A DNA stretch of 64,000 bases from Streptomyces sp. NBC_00239 (GTDB lineage: Bacteria; Actinomycetota; Actinomycetes; Streptomycetales; Streptomycetaceae). Each line of letters starts with the position of its first letter. Position 1 is the first letter of the stretch. Where the stretch lies: positions 3,410,001 to 3,474,000 of the forward strand of contig NZ_CP108095.1 in assembly GCF_036194065.1 (NCBI RefSeq). Direction: 5' to 3'. Shown here piece after piece: positions 61,112 through 64,000 of the stretch. The translations under genes were made by a program, and so were the position numbers. Below the pieces are notes generated by a model. That model made no database searches and was not told the DNA's origin. It worked only from the letters and a program-made list of their open reading frames with translations.

Positions 61112-61885
61112 ATGACGACTGCTCTGATTACGGGTTCCACGGCGGGCATCGGCGCCGCGTTCGCGCGGCAGCTGGCCGCCCAGGGGAACAATCTGGTGCT
61201 GGTGGCCCGCGACACCAAGCGGCTGCGCGAGCAGGCGACGGAGCTGCACGACCGGCACGGGATCGAGGCCGAGGTGCTGACCGCCGACCTGTCGTCGGAG
61301 GAGGGCATCGCCGCCGTCGAGACCCGGCTGGCGGACCGCCGGGACCCGGTGGACCTGCTGGTGAACAACGCGGGCTTCGGCAACAGGGGCCGCTACCTCG
61401 ACGTCCCGATGGCCGACGAGCTGGCGATGCTGAAGGTCCACGTGGAGGCCGTGCTGCGGCTGACCTCGGCGGCGACCGCGAGCATGCGCGAGCGCGGCCG
61501 CGGCGGGGTCGTGAACGTGGCGTCGGTGGCGGCGTTCCTGCCGCGCGGCACGTACGGCGCGAGCAAGGCGTGGGTCGTGCAGTTCACCCAGGGCGCGGCC
61601 AAGGACCTGGCCGGTTCGGGCGTTCGCCTGATGGCCCTGTGCCCGGGATTCGTTCGGACCGAGTTCCACGAGCGGGCCGGCATGGGCACCGACAACATCC
61701 CGAACTGGATGTGGCTCGACGCGGACAAACTGGTGACCTCGGCCCTGGCCGACCTGGCGCGCGGCCGCACGGTTTCGATCCCGGACCCGCGGTACAAGGC
61801 ACTGATGGGCGTGGTGAAGCTGACCCCGCGCGGACTGCTGGGCGGCGTGTCCTCCCGTACGGGGCGCAAGTACGGGCCCCAGTAG
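61112..61885 (+). CDS. Short-chain dehydrogenase/reductase
   Basis: 257 residues. The cofactor motif is TALITGSTAGIGAAFARQLA (TGxxxGIG). NNAG occurs in DLLVNNAGFGNRG, catalytic Ser in VNVASVAAFLPRG and YxxxK in YGASKAWVVQF. The C-terminus lies near the end of the classical SDR fold, with a basic tail. The substrate is unknown. TAGGTT lies 6 bases before the ATG, so it may be leaderless. It follows the MOSC gene closely on the same strand. Confidence 0.93.
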   Translation: MTTALITGSTAGIGAAFARQLAAQGNNLVLVARDTKRLREQATELHDRHGIEAEVLTADLSSEEGIAAVETRLADRRDPVDLLVNNAGFGNRGRYLDVPMADELAMLKVHVEAVLRLTSAATASMRERGRGGVVNVASVAAFLPRGTYGASKAWVVQFTQGAAKDLAGSGVRLMALCPGFVRTEFHERAGMGTDNIPNWMWLDADKLVTSALADLARGRTVSIPDPRYKALMGVVKLTPRGLLGGVSSRTGRKYGPQ

Positions 61886-61966
61886 CGCCGGTACCCGCCA
61901 GTAAACCGGCCAACTGGGTGAAATATCCCTAAAATGGACGTGTCCACCGAGCCCTGGGAGACCGCC

Positions 61967-62656
61967 ATGACATTCGTACAGATAATCGATTACAAGACCA
62001 GCCGGCAGGACGACCTCAATCAGCTGCTCGACCGGTACGTCTCGCAGAGCCAAGGCAAGCGCACCGTCACCCACAGCATCGTGGGCAAGGACCGCGAGAA
62101 CGAGAACCACTTCGTGGACGTGGTCGAATTCCCCTCGTACGAAGAGGCCATGAGGAACTCTCACCTCCCCGAGACGGACAAGATGTTCCAGGAGATGGTG
62201 GCCCTCTGCGACGGGATGCCCAGCTTCACCAACCTGGACGTCGTGCGGGACGAGCACCTCAACACGCTGCTGGTGAACCGGATGTACGACGAGGTCGCCA
62301 TGAAGGGCGACATGTCCGTCATCGAGGAGATCTTCGCGTCGGACTACCGCGACCACGACATCAGCAACCCGGAGGACAAGATCGGGCCCGCGGGCATCCG
62401 TGAGGACGTGCAGGGATGGCGGTCCGCCTTCGACTTCACGTTCACGCGGGACGCCCAGATGGCGCAGGACGACTACGTCACCACGCTGTGGACCTGGAGC
62501 GGCAAGCACAAGGGCGAGTTCATGGGCGTCGCCCCGACCGGCAAGACCTGCACGATGACCGGCACGACGGTCTTCCGATGTCAGGACGGAATGATCAAGG
62601 AAGGGTGGTGGCACTACGACGCCATGGCCCTGATGAGGCAACTGGGCGCCATGTAG
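61967..62656 (+). CDS. Two-domain protein: dimeric alpha-beta barrel plus SnoaL-like ester cyclase fold
   Basis: 229 residues. Residues 1-95 resemble a ferredoxin-like monooxygenase/EthD-type domain (MTFVQIIDYKTSRQDDLNQL; FVDVVEFPSYEEAMRNS). Residues 100-229 match SnoaL-like ester cyclases (NRMYDEVAMKGDMSVIEEIF; SDYRDHDISNPEDKIGP; WWHYDAMALMRQLG). SnoaL folds act on polyketide esters or as binding domains; here the catalytic role is not proven. ATG at 61967 after GGGAG. Flanked by an AT-rich promoter (AAATATCCCTAAAATGG) and a terminator after it. Confidence 0.85.
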   Translation: MTFVQIIDYKTSRQDDLNQLLDRYVSQSQGKRTVTHSIVGKDRENENHFVDVVEFPSYEEAMRNSHLPETDKMFQEMVALCDGMPSFTNLDVVRDEHLNTLLVNRMYDEVAMKGDMSVIEEIFASDYRDHDISNPEDKIGPAGIREDVQGWRSAFDFTFTRDAQMAQDDYVTTLWTWSGKHKGEFMGVAPTGKTCTMTGTTVFRCQDGMIKEGWWHYDAMALMRQLGAM

Positions 62657-62707
62657 CCCCGGCGCGGGCCGGCACCCCGGCCGTCCGGCCGGCACCCCCA
62701 CCACGCG

Positions 62708-62745
62708 GGAAGGCCCCGTTCCGCAGCTGCGGAACGGGGCCTTCC
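62708..62745. terminator. Bidirectional terminator between the SnoaL-like gene and groEL
   Basis: A 38-base perfect palindrome (19-base arms) lies between convergent stops at 62656 and 62762, and would form a long hairpin with a tight loop. Confidence 0.85.
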
Positions 62746-62761
62746 CCCATGCGGGGTGCGA

Positions 62762-64000
62762 TCAGTGGCTGTGGCCGTGACCGTGGCCGTGACCGGCGTC
62801 GGCCTCTTCCTCGGCCGGCTTCTCGACGACCAGGGTCTCGGTCGTGAGCAGCAGCGACGCGATGGAAGCGGCGTTCTCCAGGGCGGAGCGGGTGACCTTG
62901 ACCGGGTCGATGACGCCGGCCTTCACCAGGTCGCCGTACTCGCCGGTGGCGGCGTTGAAGCCCTGGCCCTTGTCGAGCTCGGCGACCTTCGAGGTGATGA
63001 CGTAGCCCTCGAGGCCGGCGTTCTCGGCGATCCAGCGCAGCGGCTCGACGGCGGCGCGGCGCACGACCGCGACACCGGTGGCCTCGTCGCCCGACAGGCC
63101 GAGGTTGCCCTCGAGGACCTTGACGGCGTGGACGAGCGCGGAGCCACCGCCGGAGACGATGCCCTCCTCGACCGCGGCGCGGGTCGCCGAGATGGCGTCC
63201 TCGAGGCGGTGCTTCTTCTCCTTGAGCTCCACCTCGGTGGCGGCGCCGACCTTGATGACGCAGACGCCGCCGGCGAGCTTCGCCAGGCGCTCCTGCAGCT
63301 TCTCGCGGTCCCAGTCCGAGTCCGTGGACTCGATCTCGGCCTTGATCTGGTTGACGCGGCCGAGGACCTCGTCGGAGCTGCCGCCACCGTCGACGATGGT
63401 GGTGTCGTCCTTCGAGATGGTCACGCGGCGGGCGGAGCCCAGCACGTCCAGACCGGCCTGGTCGAGCTTGAGGCCGACCTCCTCGGCGATGACGGTGGCA
63501 CCGGTGAGGGTGGCCATGTCCTGGAGCATCGCCTTGCGGCGGTCACCGAAGCCGGGGGCCTTGACGGCCACCGCGTTGAAGGTGCCGCGGATCTTGTTGA
63601 CGACGAGGGTGGAGAGCGCCTCGCCCTCGACGTCCTCGGCGATGATCAGGAGCGGCTTGGAGGCGCCGGCCTGGATGACCTTCTCCAGCAGCGGCAGCAG
63701 GTCCTGGATCGAGGAGATCTTGCCCTGGTTGATCAGGATGTACGGGTCGTCGAGGACGGCCTCCATACGCTCCTGGTCGGAGACCATGTACGGCGAGAGG
63801 TAGCCCTTGTCGAAGGCCATGCCCTCGGTGAACTCCAGCTCCAGGCCGAAGGTGTTGGACTCCTCGACGGTGATGACACCGTCCTTGCCGACCTTGTCCA
63901 TCGCCTCGGCGATGAGCTCGCCGACCTGCTGGTCCTGCGCGGAGAGCGCGGCCACGGCGGCGATGTCGGACTTGTCCTCGATCGGACGGGCGGTGGCGAG
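62762..64000 (-). CDS. groEL1: Chaperonin GroEL with histidine-rich tail (5' end outside window)
   Basis: 412 C-terminal residues are present; the N-terminus lies beyond base 64000. GroEL sequence is clear: [57 protein letters not shown] and [15 protein letters not shown]. The end is HGHGHGHSH instead of the usual GGM tail, the form found in actinobacterial GroEL1 paralogs of the groES-groEL1 operon. It folds proteins in an ATP-driven ring with GroES. The tail may bind metal. groES would lie just outside the window; HrcA/CIRCE control cannot be checked. Confidence 0.95.
   Translation of the reverse strand, partial: LATARPIEDKSDIAAVAALSAQDQQVGELIAEAMDKVGKDGVITVEESNTFGLELEFTEGMAFDKGYLSPYMVSDQERMEAVLDDPYILINQGKISSIQDLLPLLEKVIQAGASKPLLIIAEDVEGEALSTLVVNKIRGTFNAVAVKAPGFGDRRKAMLQDMATLTGATVIAEEVGLKLDQAGLDVLGSARRVTISKDDTTIVDGGGSSDEVLGRVNQIKAEIESTDSDWDREKLQERLAKLAGGVCVIKVGAATEVELKEKKHRLEDAISATRAAVEEGIVSGGGSALVHAVKVLEGNLGLSGDEATGVAVVRRAAVEPLRWIAENAGLEGYVITSKVAELDKGQGFNAATGEYGDLVKAGVIDPVKVTRSALENAASIASLLLTTETLVVEKPAEEEADAGHGHGHGHSH

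Overview
The window is a high-GC chromosomal segment of a Streptomyces. The evidence is the pairing of bldM with whiD, a ShbA-type sigma factor beside guaB and guaB3, a GroEL with a histidine-rich tail, icmB, many GTG starts, 4-base start/stop overlaps, near-absence of TTA codons, and the intergenic repeat family with core CGCCGGCGTTTGAGGCG. From memory the gene order follows the conserved chromosome core of S. coelicolor (folD towards groEL1), read in reverse. I see no tRNA, rRNA, CRISPR array, insertion sequence or prophage.

Layout. 1-10.6 kb: central metabolism. folD (edge), RDD membrane protein, purN-purH, two membrane proteins (one DUF6350-like), an HTH/sigma-like membrane-anchored protein, and sucC-sucD. 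10.9-19.1 kb: a divergent module. On the minus strand are a MoxR-type AAA+ ATPase, a DUF5682-like protein and a VWA protein, joined by 4-base overlaps. On the plus strand are a SWIM zinc-finger protein and a DUF5691-like protein. The intergenic region carries two inverted copies of the actinobacterial RecA-independent DNA-damage promoter element (PafBC type, TTGTCRGTG-N8-TAnnnT). This is my best candidate for an undescribed system. 19.5-28.6 kb: icmB, an esterase with the only in-frame TTA codon I found, three peptidoglycan hydrolases (one M23, two NlpC/P60) and pcrA, which has its own PafBC-like promoter. 28.7-32.4 kb: a LiaFSR-like envelope-stress module (LuxR regulator, PspC-fused kinase, PspC/LiaF-like protein).

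32.3-37.4 kb: DoxX, an orphan membrane protein, a class II aldolase, guaA, and divergently a chorismate mutase preceded by a Phe/Tyr-containing leader peptide and a terminator hairpin (candidate attenuator). 37.8-43.3 kb: a sortase-type LAxTG surface protein, a GMC oxidoreductase with a cysteine cluster, and gabD2 behind a perfect 20-bp palindrome. 43.4-50.5 kb: three membrane-anchored Ser/Thr kinase-like proteins. The middle one has lost three catalytic signatures (pseudokinase). 50.7-57.7 kb: glpD, a nucleotide-sugar dehydrogenase lacking the catalytic Cys, guaB3 (also lacking the catalytic Cys), guaB and the shbA-like sigma gene. 58-64 kb: bldM, whiD, a LysR regulator, MOSC, SDR and SnoaL-like proteins, and groEL (5' end beyond the window).

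Functional themes are nucleotide synthesis (folD, purN, purH, guaA, guaB, guaB3), cell-envelope sensing and remodelling (kinases, LiaFSR-like module, hydrolases), developmental control (shbA, bldM, whiD) and a DNA-damage-linked set (pcrA and the MoxR/SWIM module). Short tandem repeats are common in the gaps, and two of them begin inside a gene's stop codon. Strong hairpin terminators separate most convergent pairs.
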